Part shown: piece by piece, positions 32,593-41,051 of the stretch
How the letters are laid out: every line of letters begins with the position of its first letter
Numbering within the stretch: position 1 is the first letter of the stretch
Assembly: GCF_033955345.1 (NCBI RefSeq)
Contig: NZ_CP138332.1
Span: 5,332,001-5,396,000, forward strand
Direction: 5' to 3'
Length of the DNA: 64,000 nt
DNA from: Sphingobacterium bambusae
Lineage (GTDB): Bacteria > Bacteroidota > Bacteroidia > Sphingobacteriales > Sphingobacteriaceae
The notes under the pieces: generated by a model
What the model saw: the letters and a program-made list of their open reading frames with translations, nothing else
What the model was told of the DNA's origin: nothing
The model's database searches: none
Translations under genes and position numbers: made by a program

Positions 32593-33993
32593 ATGTTTTT
32601 CCAACAAATCTATGATAAGAGTTTGTCTCAGGCCAGTTATTTTATTGGCTGTCAGGCAACGAAAGAAGCGATTGTTATTGATGCAAAGCGTGACGTAGAT
32701 ACTTATATAGCAATTGCTAAGCAGCAACAGATGCGTATAACGCACGTTACGGAGACGCATATTCATGCGGATTTCTTATCCGGTACACGAGAGTTGGCTG
32801 CTTTAACAGGAGCAGCAATTTATCTATCCGACGAAGGAGGAATGGACTGGCAATATAACTTCCCACATACTGGTCTTCTGGAAGGGGATTTTATCAAAGT
32901 AGGTAATCTTTCTCTGGAAGTTATGGCTACGCCAGGACACACACCGGAAAGCATCAGTTTGCTCTTACGTGATCATCCTGCTACAGATGAGCCGGTCATG
33001 ATTTTTACGGGCGATTTTGTGTTTGTTGGGGATATTGGGCGCCCTGATCTGTTGGAAGAGGCCGTAGGGTTGCTGGGGGCAAAGGAAGCAGGAGCGGCGC
33101 AAATGTTTTCATCCCTCAAAAAATTCACAGCATTGCCCGATTTTGTGCAGGTATGGCCGGGGCATGGTGCAGGTTCTGCATGTGGAAAGGCATTGGGGGC
33201 GGTACCTAGCACTACGGTGGGCTATGAGCGTATTCGAAATTGGGCCTTTCAGTTTGGCGACGATTTCGATGCATTTCAACGAGAGTTGCTCAGCAACCAA
33301 CCGGAAGCACCTTATTACTTTGCCAAGATGAAACAGCTTAACCGTAATGAACGTCCGCTGTTGACGACTATACCGACACATCCTATCGTCGAGATAAGTT
33401 CCATCAACTTGGAAGATGAGGGTATGGCATTAATCGACGCACGCCCTCGGGCGGCCTTTGTTGCAGGCCACCTGAAAGGAGCACTGCATATGCAACACAA
33501 TAATGCTATGGCGACATGGGCAGGATGGTTTTTGTCTTATTCAGATAAGCTATTTATTATAGCGGAAGAATCCGAGCAAGAAGAAATTACAAGAAAACTT
33601 ATGCGTATCGGTCTAGATAACATTGCTGGATTTATCACAGACTTGCCCTCGTCGGATCTGCTGCCGACTGCTTTAATCGATTTTAAAGAGGTAGCCTCGT
33701 CCAAAGATCAAAACGATGTGATACTGATCGACGTGCGCAGTAAAAGTGAGTTTAATCTGTCACATATTCCTGGCGCCAAACATCTGTTTGTCGGTCAATT
33801 GCCCAAAATTGATTTGTCACTTTTGGGCAACAAGAAGCTGATCATACAATGTCAATCCGGCGACCGCGCCAGCCTTGCTTATTCCTTTTTAGAAAAGGAA
33901 GGTTTCACAAATCTATCGCTATACCAAGGCAGCTTCAATCAGTGGTTGGCAAACGGTGGAAACAGTATTTCCGGGAACGAGGCGACGGTGTGA
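32593..33993 (+). CDS. Cytosolic MBL-fold persulfide dioxygenase with two rhodanese domains (CstB-like)
   Basis: 466 residues with no signal peptide. The metallo-beta-lactamase domain (about 1-245) has 'ETHIHADFLSG', 'TPGHTPES' and 'FTGDFVFVGDIGRPDL'. His56, His116 and Asp141 fit the ETHE1-type iron site. The first rhodanese domain (about 270-355) has no catalytic cysteine, and the second (about 370-460) has one in 'QCQSGDRAS'. This is the CstB layout, which oxidises persulfide and produces sulfite or thiosulfate. It is a paralogue of the exported protein at 20669-22138. The operon also carries YeeE halves and TauE, a coherent sulfide-detoxification module. Confidence 0.9.
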   Translation: MFFQQIYDKSLSQASYFIGCQATKEAIVIDAKRDVDTYIAIAKQQQMRITHVTETHIHADFLSGTRELAALTGAAIYLSDEGGMDWQYNFPHTGLLEGDFIKVGNLSLEVMATPGHTPESISLLLRDHPATDEPVMIFTGDFVFVGDIGRPDLLEEAVGLLGAKEAGAAQMFSSLKKFTALPDFVQVWPGHGAGSACGKALGAVPSTTVGYERIRNWAFQFGDDFDAFQRELLSNQPEAPYYFAKMKQLNRNERPLLTTIPTHPIVEISSINLEDEGMALIDARPRAAFVAGHLKGALHMQHNNAMATWAGWFLSYSDKLFIIAEESEQEEITRKLMRIGLDNIAGFITDLPSSDLLPTALIDFKEVASSKDQNDVILIDVRSKSEFNLSHIPGAKHLFVGQLPKIDLSLLGNKKLIIQCQSGDRASLAYSFLEKEGFTNLSLYQGSFNQWLANGGNSISGNEATV

Positions 33994-34042
33994 AGTTATG
34001 CTAGCTATTTAGTAAAAGGTGTTTGACATCCACCCGTAGCAC

Positions 34043-34945
34043 TTATTCCACCGGATCGAAAGCTTCATACTGGTTTTTGGGCTCAAAGTAGTTCCAAAGT
34101 AAAGCTGCAATCTTCCGTGTGAGTACTTCTGCCTCATTGGCTGATGTCCACTGCGTATCTTCATTGTTTTTGGTCAAAACAGAAAAGGCAAAATCGCCAG
34201 ATGGCGCATGTACGAAAACAACTTCGCCGCGGGCTTTGTCGATGGATCCTGTTTTCGAGGCTGTAGCAATATCTGCTGGAAACTGGGCTAAGGAGCGTCC
34301 ATTGTAGTATTGATTTTTGAGGTATCTATACATTTTTTCGGATAGACGCTCATCGAAAACCTTACCCTGTCGTATAAGGCTGATCAAGTTAACCATATCG
34401 CGTGGCGTCGTCTCGCCCCATCCGTATTGTTGCCAAGCGGCTTCCCTTCCAACCGTTCGAGAGTTAACCTTCGTATTCATCAAACCTAGTTTTTCCATCA
34501 AGGGATTGATGGCTAGGCCGCCGCCGGCTAATTCTTGGCACCAAATTGATGCCACGTTGTCGCTGTAGCTTAACATGAGGGAAATCATGGTTGATAGATC
34601 CACATCAACACTATCTTTGAAAAATTGCATCAACCCGGATCCACTGTAAGTTCGCTCGGTGCGATAAACATAATTTGTTTTCAACATCAATTGGCCTTGG
34701 TCGATCTTTTGAAAAACACCTACCAAAAGGGGCAACTTAACGAGGCTAGCCGTGGGAAAGATACTGTCTGCTTGTATAGATGCTGTTTTATTCTTCTTAA
34801 AATGCTGTACATGTATCCCGATATCGCCTCGAAAGTCTTTCACGGCATCTTTAAGTATATTTTCTAGTTTCTGATCACGTTTTTGTGCACTTAGGTCAAA
34901 CAAAGTTGTACAACATAGTATCATTATCAAAAGACGTTTTGTCAT
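34043..34945 (-). CDS. Class A beta-lactamase-like serine hydrolase
   Basis: 300 residues from the ATG at 34945, which begins a signal peptide ('MTKRLLIMILCCTTLFDLSA'). The longer open frame upstream has no such signal. Class A landmarks are clear: Ser67-Leu-Val-Lys70, Ser128-Asp-Asn130 and Lys231-Thr-Gly233. The omega loop is shorter than usual and lacks the ExxLN motif. Glu168 is the best candidate for the general base, but its spacing to 'TTPRDM' is not canonical. It may be a weak beta-lactamase or a related peptidase (the beta-lactamase2 group). It is monocistronic. Confidence 0.83.
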   Translation of the reverse strand: MTKRLLIMILCCTTLFDLSAQKRDQKLENILKDAVKDFRGDIGIHVQHFKKNKTASIQADSIFPTASLVKLPLLVGVFQKIDQGQLMLKTNYVYRTERTYSGSGLMQFFKDSVDVDLSTMISLMLSYSDNVASIWCQELAGGGLAINPLMEKLGLMNTKVNSRTVGREAAWQQYGWGETTPRDMVNLISLIRQGKVFDERLSEKMYRYLKNQYYNGRSLAQFPADIATASKTGSIDKARGEVVFVHAPSGDFAFSVLTKNNEDTQWTSANEAEVLTRKIAALLWNYFEPKNQYEAFDPVE

Positions 34946-35305
34946 ATTCAGGGTTTTAGATCGACCTAAAGCTACTAAAAACTTGGTATTTATTGGTTTT
35001 TGTCCCATGATCGTTACTCGAAAGCTTGGGAGTAGGATTTTTCTATTGCTCGTCATAGCACATACGAGACTCGAGTGTGCTTCGCTTGCGTCAAGTCTTG
35101 TTTTGAGCAGTTCAAAATATAAAGAAAAAAATGTTTAATATTTTTTCTTTAATGCAGGAATAAAATTTTTTTTGAATCGATAGGTTTTTTAGTTTTACAG
35201 CATCACACACACAATTCTACATGCTACGTTGTTTAGCGACAACAAAGCGCCCTACTCGCCAGAGTAGGGCGCTATTTTTTGTCCCAAAGTTTGCTCAGGC
35301 ATTGA
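34946..35305. other. Gene-free stretch with a candidate small RNA
   Basis: No protein gene is visible. AT-rich sequence at 35110-35200 ends with a promoter-like TAGTTTTA. About 45 bp later lies a strong hairpin with a plus-strand T-run at 35246-35280. No plus-strand gene precedes this hairpin, so a short transcript of about 75 nt from this region is possible. The hairpin could instead act, less efficiently, for the TolC operon from the other side. Confidence 0.35.
35246..35280. terminator. Intrinsic terminator hairpin between the efflux operon and the beta-lactamase gene
   Basis: A perfect 12-bp stem, AGCGCCCTACTC (35246-35257) with 35262-35273, has a GCCA loop. On the plus strand it is followed by ATTTTTT. 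On the minus strand the tail is TTTGTTGT, a weaker tract. It lies just after the minus-strand tolC-like gene, so it probably terminates that operon despite the better plus-strand tract. Confidence 0.7.
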
Positions 35306-36739
35306 TCAAAGCCTTGTTCCTGCTTTGTAATACAGCTCGGCTAATGCTTTTTGGTAGTTCACGATAAGTCCTTCGCGTTTGATCTGCATATCAATGAGTT
35401 TGCTTTCTCGGCTATTAATGATAAAAAGGGTAGTCTCACCGAGATCAAATTTTTGCAGCTCGCCACGTAGTAAAGTTTCCTGACTAATAATGTTTTCTAT
35501 CTGCAAGGTGATCTGCCTGCTGTAAGCGGTCAGGTCATTGTATTTTAACGTCACATCGTTTCGAATGTTTCGCCCGAGGATAGTTTGGTCGTAGATCAGT
35601 TCTTGCTGCTTTAAACGGACTTCTTTTAATTTACCCCGTTCATTTCGTAAAAACAATGGAAAAGCAAACTCCACACCTAGTTTATAATTTCCCCAATTGA
35701 AATCGTAATCGGGGGGAAGCTGCTCGTTAAAGTTACGCCGACTAGACAGCAACGTTCCGGAAAGATTTAGCTTTGGCTTCAAGAGCTCTCTTCGGTAGCG
35801 TTCTTCGATCGATAGTTGTAGCTCTTTACTTCCTAATTGTAAAATTTCAGGGTGATTGGTTTCCGCTTGTTCTAATAACTCTGCCAAAAGGTTTCCATTG
35901 GGAGAGAGCGCATTTCTATCAATACTGTCAGGCACGGCATCTTCAGGCAATTCCAGTGGTTGTTGCTGCTCGTTCCACAGATGGTTTGACAGGACTAGCC
36001 TGGCATTTTTCAGTTCGATATCATATTTAGCAAGTTCCATTTTTCGCTCCTGCACGGTGATTGCGGCTTCAACCGAGTCGATTGTGGGCTTATCGCCTAA
36101 AAGCGTTTGTTCACTTATCGCGCGAAAGCGCGTCTCTGCAAGCTTCACACCCTCCACGAGCAATATATATTGCTTGTAGGCATAGTACCAGTTCCAGTAG
36201 TCCGATACCGCCTGAAACCAAATGCCGTTTATCTCCTTAACTTGTTGTGCTTCTGCATAGCCCAACATGGCTTCTGCCTGCCAAAGGGTATTGCGGCGTC
36301 CATCGATAAACAGACCCTGCCCCAGCGGAACACTGATGCCCAATGCAGATAGTCCTGCCCGGTCGGTGCGGCTCTGCGGATTAGTATATGCACCAACGTT
36401 ACGATCGTAGCCGACCTTTAAATCTGCACCTGCCAACCACAGGGGAACTTTTAGCTCGCTTGACCATTGGTTGTAATATGCGGTATTTCCGAAATGCTTG
36501 TTGTTGAACGATGTGTACAACGCAGGATCGAACTTTCCGAGAGCTTGTAGTACTTGCGCTTTGGCAGTTTCACTAAGCAGAAGTGTTTGTTTCACGACGG
36601 GATGATTGGTCATAAGAAAATCTTCCAAATCAGACACCGTGAACGTACGATGGAAACTTACGTCTTCTATTTGTTGCGCGTGGCCTTGTGGAGCTAAAAA
36701 GCACAAACACAGCAAAAATCCTATACAAAATCTGATCAT
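35306..36739 (-). CDS. TolC family outer membrane efflux protein
   Basis: 477 residues from the ATG at 36739, which opens a signal peptide ('MIRFCIGFLLCLCFLAPQGHA'). The upstream part of the open frame overlaps the HlyD gene end. The body has the long alternating helices of outer membrane factors, with two similar halves and segments such as 'EERYRRELLKPKLNLSGTLL'. It forms a trimeric channel. The stop of the HlyD-family adaptor gene lies 8 bp upstream, and an ABC membrane-domain gene precedes that. They form a three-gene export operon. What is exported is unknown. Confidence 0.88.
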   Translation of the reverse strand: MIRFCIGFLLCLCFLAPQGHAQQIEDVSFHRTFTVSDLEDFLMTNHPVVKQTLLLSETAKAQVLQALGKFDPALYTSFNNKHFGNTAYYNQWSSELKVPLWLAGADLKVGYDRNVGAYTNPQSRTDRAGLSALGISVPLGQGLFIDGRRNTLWQAEAMLGYAEAQQVKEINGIWFQAVSDYWNWYYAYKQYILLVEGVKLAETRFRAISEQTLLGDKPTIDSVEAAITVQERKMELAKYDIELKNARLVLSNHLWNEQQQPLELPEDAVPDSIDRNALSPNGNLLAELLEQAETNHPEILQLGSKELQLSIEERYRRELLKPKLNLSGTLLSSRRNFNEQLPPDYDFNWGNYKLGVEFAFPLFLRNERGKLKEVRLKQQELIYDQTILGRNIRNDVTLKYNDLTAYSRQITLQIENIISQETLLRGELQKFDLGETTLFIINSRESKLIDMQIKREGLIVNYQKALAELYYKAGTRL

Positions 36740-36747
36740 GTGTATCT

Positions 36748-38106
36748 TTATTTTGCTGTTTCGTCCTTCGGCTCTCTTTCCAAGCTTGGTGGAAATCCGT
36801 TTAATTGCCGCCATATTTCATACCATAGTGGCACCGCATTTAAGATGACGCGACCGTATACGCCGGATCCTAGGCGCAATTGTTCAGGCCATGGTTCATC
36901 GCCTTGCGGCAGGGGATCGGCCGGACGTATAAGCAACCTGTATTGCCCATTTGTACTGCTCACCTTATCGATAACCGTAACTGTCCCTGCAAACGTACCC
37001 ACCGCAACCGAAGGCCAACCCGAGAACTGTACCGAAGGCCAGCCTTCGAACTGTAAGCGGGTGTCACTTTCCTTCAAGATCAGCGGAACATCCATCGCAT
37101 GTACATAAATCTCTGCTGCTAAAAGAGGGGTTTTGGGTTGAAGCGTTGCCACGGATTCGCCTTCTTTAATATTTTCACCAATACCAGCCTTAAATGTTTT
37201 TACGATGAAGCCGTCTTGCGGGGCTCGCAAAACGTACAAACCACGACGTATATCGATATTGGTAATCTCATTCCGTAATTTAGCGATGTCTCCCTGCGCG
37301 GTAGCTTTTGTAGATAGTGCCGAACCAAAATCAGACTGTGCTTTGGCTAAGGACTCGTTGTACTTCGCCCGAATGTTGTCGAGCTCAATAACCGCGTTGG
37401 TTAACGATTGTCGCGAATTGGTCAGTTTATTCTCTGCACTTACCACCTTGGCACGGTCATTTTGTAGATTCAGCCGACGGGTTTCAATGTCGGTCAAAGA
37501 AAAAAGTCCGTCTTTATAACCTTGTTCGTATCGTTCCAAACGTGATACACTCGTGCTGTACATCGTTTCAGTAGCTATTAAATCGGCGCTGTCGATCTTG
37601 ACTAAGTTCTCTGCCTGCGAAACTTTATTCTGTGCAGCTTCTAGTTGGTAACGTAAACCGGCCCCCAGAGCGTCAATTTGGGCTTCTGTGGCACGCATTT
37701 TCTGTATGGCAGCGTCCTCGCTACTGCGTTTTGCAGTGAGCTGCTCTTCCAAGCGTAGTGGTAACTCGGGATCAAAGTACGACTGTGAGGTCTCCGAGAT
37801 AACAAGGATCGTATCGCCTTTACGTACTTCCTGTCCCTCTTTCACTGCCCAGCGTTCAATACGTCCACCAATTTGGTTTTGGATAGTCTGCGGTCTATCT
37901 TGCGGTCTTAGCGCTGTAACCGTCCCTCTGCCCGGAATGGTTTGTCGCCAGGGTAAAAATAGAACGAAGACAAAGATAATCGCTGCGACCAGCAGCAAAC
38001 GTCCGAGGTAGATAGAGCCTTTTTCTTTCAAAAGATTTTCGCGGCCATATTGAGAAAGTTCTTCCCAACGGATGATTTCATCGATACCAAATTTTTTACT
38101 CGCCAT
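36748..38106 (-). CDS. HlyD family membrane fusion protein
   Basis: 452 residues: a short cytoplasmic N-terminus, one membrane segment (about 32-50, 'LGRLLLVAAIIFVFVLFL'), a biotinyl-lipoyl-like half ('GGRIERWAVKEGQEVRKGDTILVI'), a long coiled-coil hairpin (about 125-285), the second lipoyl half ('APQDGFIVKTFKAGIGENIKEGE') and a C-terminal beta domain. It links an inner-membrane pump to TolC. Its start overlaps the end of the ABC membrane-domain gene by 11 bp and it is 8 bp from the TolC gene. This is the adaptor of a type I secretion-like system. Confidence 0.92.
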   Translation of the reverse strand: MASKKFGIDEIIRWEELSQYGRENLLKEKGSIYLGRLLLVAAIIFVFVLFLPWRQTIPGRGTVTALRPQDRPQTIQNQIGGRIERWAVKEGQEVRKGDTILVISETSQSYFDPELPLRLEEQLTAKRSSEDAAIQKMRATEAQIDALGAGLRYQLEAAQNKVSQAENLVKIDSADLIATETMYSTSVSRLERYEQGYKDGLFSLTDIETRRLNLQNDRAKVVSAENKLTNSRQSLTNAVIELDNIRAKYNESLAKAQSDFGSALSTKATAQGDIAKLRNEITNIDIRRGLYVLRAPQDGFIVKTFKAGIGENIKEGESVATLQPKTPLLAAEIYVHAMDVPLILKESDTRLQFEGWPSVQFSGWPSVAVGTFAGTVTVIDKVSSTNGQYRLLIRPADPLPQGDEPWPEQLRLGSGVYGRVILNAVPLWYEIWRQLNGFPPSLEREPKDETAK

Positions 38107-39097
38107 AGGGTGTTGCGCCCTCCTCCAACGCTAAATCTGTGACAGCACCAAGCTTCACACTTCCAGTCAACATGTCAAAAATGGTGTTTAAATTGGTAAA
38201 TAGTTTTTCAATAGCATATCCTATTTGAACGATAACAACTTCCGCCGCAACAAATTGACCGAAGGTCATCTGCCGTTCCACAACAAAATAAGAACCCAGC
38301 AATAGCATAGCACCAAATAGCAGCGTACGTATAATTACGGAACTCGCGAAGAAACGTTTCAATACCCTGAAATGTTCATTTCTTGAACTCAAGTATTTGC
38401 TACTGATATAATCCGTATTAGAAATCACCTCTTGCATTTTCGCAGGATTGCCACGATAATTGTCGATTTCGGATGCGACACTCTCCAAATAAGCTACAGT
38501 CTCATACTTATGTTCAGATTCTTGGATACTCGTATTTAACCCTCGCTTGTAGTATATTACAAGAATCAATGCGATGGCGATGATAACGACGAGTCCAAAA
38601 GTTAAGAAGACGGGATGATAGAAGGACAGCAGAACGACACTGAAGAAGATGGTCACGATAGCCGCAACAATGTCTATTAAAAGCTTAATAATTCCCTTTT
38701 GGATGATCATGACATCAAAAAAACGATTGACGAGTTCCACCAAATTTTCTCCTTCCAACTCTGAACGTTTAATGCGTGGCAGCCGGTAGGCAAATTCGAC
38801 GGCAGATTTCAAAAAAATCTTTTGTTCTAAATATTCGACCAAACTCATCTGTCCGATTAACAGCAGACCTGCAATAACCACCCCGACGATAACAAAGGCG
38901 ATGAGGATGTAAGTCGAGCTGTACATAGCGCCATTGTTCAATAAGTTGAAAATTGCCGTTATCCCTACAGGGATTGTTAAACTGAAAGCTCCAATAACTA
39001 TAGCATAGAGGAAGATGTAGTTTATCGTTCTTCGCTCAGGATGCAGTAATCTAAGTAGGCGTTGCAAAGGTGTAAGACTACCTTGTTTATGCGTCAT
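38096..39097 (-). CDS. ABC exporter transmembrane domain without an ATPase domain
   Basis: 333 residues containing a complete six-helix ABC exporter membrane domain (about 25-310). It includes the coupling-type segments 'EFAYRLPRIKRSELEG' and 'QMTFGQFVAAEVVIVQIG'. The sequence stops at 'LGAVTDLALEEGATPYG', exactly the linker that normally leads into the nucleotide-binding domain. No Walker A, signature or Walker B motif is present, and the downstream gene is HlyD, not a separate ATPase. Type I exporters of this kind normally carry a C-terminal ATPase. A partner ATPase must be supplied elsewhere, or the protein has another role. The ABC-F gene 2 kb upstream is a cytosolic translation-type ATPase and not an obvious partner. 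Confidence 0.87.
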   Translation of the reverse strand: MTHKQGSLTPLQRLLRLLHPERRTINYIFLYAIVIGAFSLTIPVGITAIFNLLNNGAMYSSTYILIAFVIVGVVIAGLLLIGQMSLVEYLEQKIFLKSAVEFAYRLPRIKRSELEGENLVELVNRFFDVMIIQKGIIKLLIDIVAAIVTIFFSVVLLSFYHPVFLTFGLVVIIAIALILVIYYKRGLNTSIQESEHKYETVAYLESVASEIDNYRGNPAKMQEVISNTDYISSKYLSSRNEHFRVLKRFFASSVIIRTLLFGAMLLLGSYFVVERQMTFGQFVAAEVVIVQIGYAIEKLFTNLNTIFDMLTGSVKLGAVTDLALEEGATPYGE

Positions 39098-39127
39098 AAA
39101 TAAAATTTAATATTTTTAGGTAATACA

Positions 39128-39152
39128 GCCGCCTACTCTGCGAGGAGGCGGC
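39128..39152 (-). other. GC-rich hairpin in front of the ABC membrane-domain gene
   Basis: An 11-bp stem with one mismatch (39128-39138 with 39142-39152) and a 3-base loop lies between the small membrane protein and the ABC gene. No U-tract follows on the minus strand, so it may attenuate or stabilise the transcript rather than terminate it. Confidence 0.4.
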
Positions 39153-39168
39153 AGCTTGAATGCAATAA

Positions 39169-39510
39169 CTAAACTGTAGCGGCGTCCGGAGGCGGGGAGG
39201 GGATCACATTAAAATGTTCGGCAATAAATAATATTCGCCGACTGCCTTTAGGAGCTTCTACCTTACGTTCAATGGCTAAAAGGGATAACTGTTGATCAGT
39301 CAACAAACATACGAGCTTGCCGGAAGCGTTTTTAATCTCTTGGCTTTCGTCGCATTCTGAGCTGTCCATGTCGATAGGAACACTGGAATACATGCTACTT
39401 CGGTCTGGAAATACGCTAAACAGCAAACCGGCAGTCTTTAGTGCTAGCAAGGCTAACAAAAAGGAACTGATAAGCTGAATAAGAAATGTATTTCTTAATG
39501 AAGTGAGCAT
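39169..39510 (-). CDS. Small membrane-anchored protein upstream of the export operon
   Basis: About 113 residues from the ATG at 39510 ('MLTSLRNTFLIQLISSFLLALLALKTAG'). The frame is open ten codons further. There is one strong hydrophobic segment at residues 9-32, then a polar region with two cysteines ('SSECDES' and 'KLVCLLTD') and a Pro-rich end ('PSPPPDA'). I recognise no family. It lies 71 bp upstream of the ABC membrane-domain gene on the same strand, with a hairpin in between. It could be the secreted or processed cargo, or an accessory protein, but nothing in the sequence shows which. Confidence 0.55.
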   Translation of the reverse strand: MLTSLRNTFLIQLISSFLLALLALKTAGLLFSVFPDRSSMYSSVPIDMDSSECDESQEIKNASGKLVCLLTDQQLSLLAIERKVEAPKGSRRILFIAEHFNVIPSPPPDAATV

Positions 39511-39540
39511 CTTTTTACAATTAACGCTACAATGATACAA

Positions 39541-39854
39541 AATAATCGAAATATAATTAAATGAATTTCAGTCATAATAACTTAAAAATTCATTTGTAAC
39601 GAACTATTTTCAAAGGAAAAATGCTAATAAACAAAATATCTCTGGAGGTTAGAACTTCACTGTGTACCTTTTCTTCTGTTAACGCTATTTTAATTTGCTC
39701 CAACTTGATTTGTTGATTCCTCATGGATAACAATTAAAGCTATTATGATCGTAATTCACGATATACTTCGTTAAATTGGTTGAGTTTTTGCTTAACTCAA
39801 AGATGCGTTGTAAATAGAGATAAATCCTTCTCTTTAATTTAGATAAACAATCCT
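39541..39854. other. Intergenic stretch between divergent genes
   Basis: An AT-rich region that must hold the promoters of the export operon (minus) and the secreted protein (plus). I see no clear -33/-7 pair, structured RNA or credible short gene in it. Confidence 0.4.
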
Positions 39855-40535
39855 ATGTTACCTTTAAAATTAAGTACTGTATTAATGTTGTTGGGAATGT
39901 TGCTTTGTGGCATCGTCTGCTCCGCGCAGGATTCCTGCCATTGCCCTGAAAACAAGTTCGCTTCGACGGAAGCGGATACCGTGTTTCGCTTCTCGTCACA
40001 TGAAGGTATCGCACTTTGCGGATACCGCCTGCAGGATGAAGGACAAATGCTGTTTTCGGAGTTCGTTCTAACAGTCTGTGGCACTGATACCATCATAGAT
40101 TTTTGGGATGCACTTGAACTGTGTGATGTATCTTTAGAAGATGACACGCTGTATGTCAACCATATCACCTCGTTGCCGACAGGCGACAACTTTGCCTTAG
40201 TGCCCCAAATATTTCTTATTGAACGTATGTATTTCCTTAATGGTAAGCTTTTACGGACGAAAGATGTAAATCGCACAGTCAGTACCTATGAGCCTGCACA
40301 AATTGAACAGGTATTGACGGCCTATCGGCAGATTGATTCAAGACTTGATGACAAAACGATGTTGTTAGCAAACATGTTGTATGTGGCCACCATTTCAGGA
40401 AGTGAAGAGGCACGACGCTATTTTTCGGAATTCGACAATCGTTTTGAAGAATTGGACGGGGCCTATGCCGAAGAATACCATTTCTTGCAACGGCTCCTGC
40501 AAGCTTGGGACAGTGATTCCCAAGCTTCGGATTGA
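39855..40535 (+). CDS. Secreted protein of unknown function
   Basis: 226 residues. A signal peptide spans about residues 1-25 ('LSTVLMLLGMLLCGIVCSAQ'). The mature N-terminus is cysteine-rich ('DSCHCPENKF', then 'ALCGYRL', 'LTVCGTD' and 'LELCDVS'), which suggests disulfide bonds in the periplasm. The C-terminal third is helical ('EQVLTAYRQIDSRLDDKTML'). No family is recognised and no function is assigned. It is convergent with the small Band-7-like gene downstream. Confidence 0.68.
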   Translation: MLPLKLSTVLMLLGMLLCGIVCSAQDSCHCPENKFASTEADTVFRFSSHEGIALCGYRLQDEGQMLFSEFVLTVCGTDTIIDFWDALELCDVSLEDDTLYVNHITSLPTGDNFALVPQIFLIERMYFLNGKLLRTKDVNRTVSTYEPAQIEQVLTAYRQIDSRLDDKTMLLANMLYVATISGSEEARRYFSEFDNRFEELDGAYAEEYHFLQRLLQAWDSDSQASD

Positions 40536-40599
40536 CGAATAATCGACTCTTATGATCCGTCAATGAATTTGAAATAGGGGCGATATCGTAAAGGACTAC

Positions 40600-40977
40600 T
40601 TAATTTTTCGGGAGCACCATTTGTTTTCCTGCTTCCAATATAGGGATATTCGCTTCCGTAGGTACATAGATAATCTGGCTGATTGTTCCCGCTTTTAATG
40701 CTTCTCCAAAAGCGCCGATAAATTCTTGTTTACGATATTTTGGATACTTTTGAGCTGCTTCCCCCATAATCTTAATGGCTTCTGCCTGCAATATAGCCGC
40801 TTCTTTTTCGGCTCTCGCCTGTTCTATTAAGATTTGACGGGATTGGGTTGCTTCTGCCAATCGAGCTTTTCCGGCCATTTTCTGTTGCCATACTGAATAT
40901 TGTGGCAAGCCAAACATTAGACCAAAGATAAGGGCGATTGCTACTACAGCGACGATTAATATGGATGATGGTTTCAT
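40600..40977 (-). CDS. Mini Band-7/stomatin-like membrane protein
   Basis: 125 residues. An N-terminal membrane segment (about 5-25) is followed directly by a helical region 'EATQSRQILIEQARAEKEA', then 'KIMGEAAQKYPKYRKQEFIGAFGEAL', and a tail ending in Pro-Lys-Asn. This Ala/Glu-rich helix resembles the C-terminal helix of Band-7 (SPFH/prohibitin) proteins, but the beta-rich SPFH core is absent. It may be a truncated relic or a small adaptor to a larger SPFH protein. It lies between two convergently oriented neighbours, in no operon. The start is the ATG at 40977. Confidence 0.68.
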   Translation of the reverse strand: MKPSSILIVAVVAIALIFGLMFGLPQYSVWQQKMAGKARLAEATQSRQILIEQARAEKEAAILQAEAIKIMGEAAQKYPKYRKQEFIGAFGEALKAGTISQIIYVPTEANIPILEAGKQMVLPKN

Positions 40978-41051
40978 ATGTTAGTTATTGAACCGTGAAA
41001 ATAAACGATCGTGGGCAAGAAAGCAAGAAACCAACAGTCTTTACTAACGGC

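Noticed and set aside
36740..36814. Longer start for the TolC gene
   Set aside because: The extension lacks a signal peptide and lies within the end of the HlyD gene. The ATG at 36739 opens a clear signal sequence.
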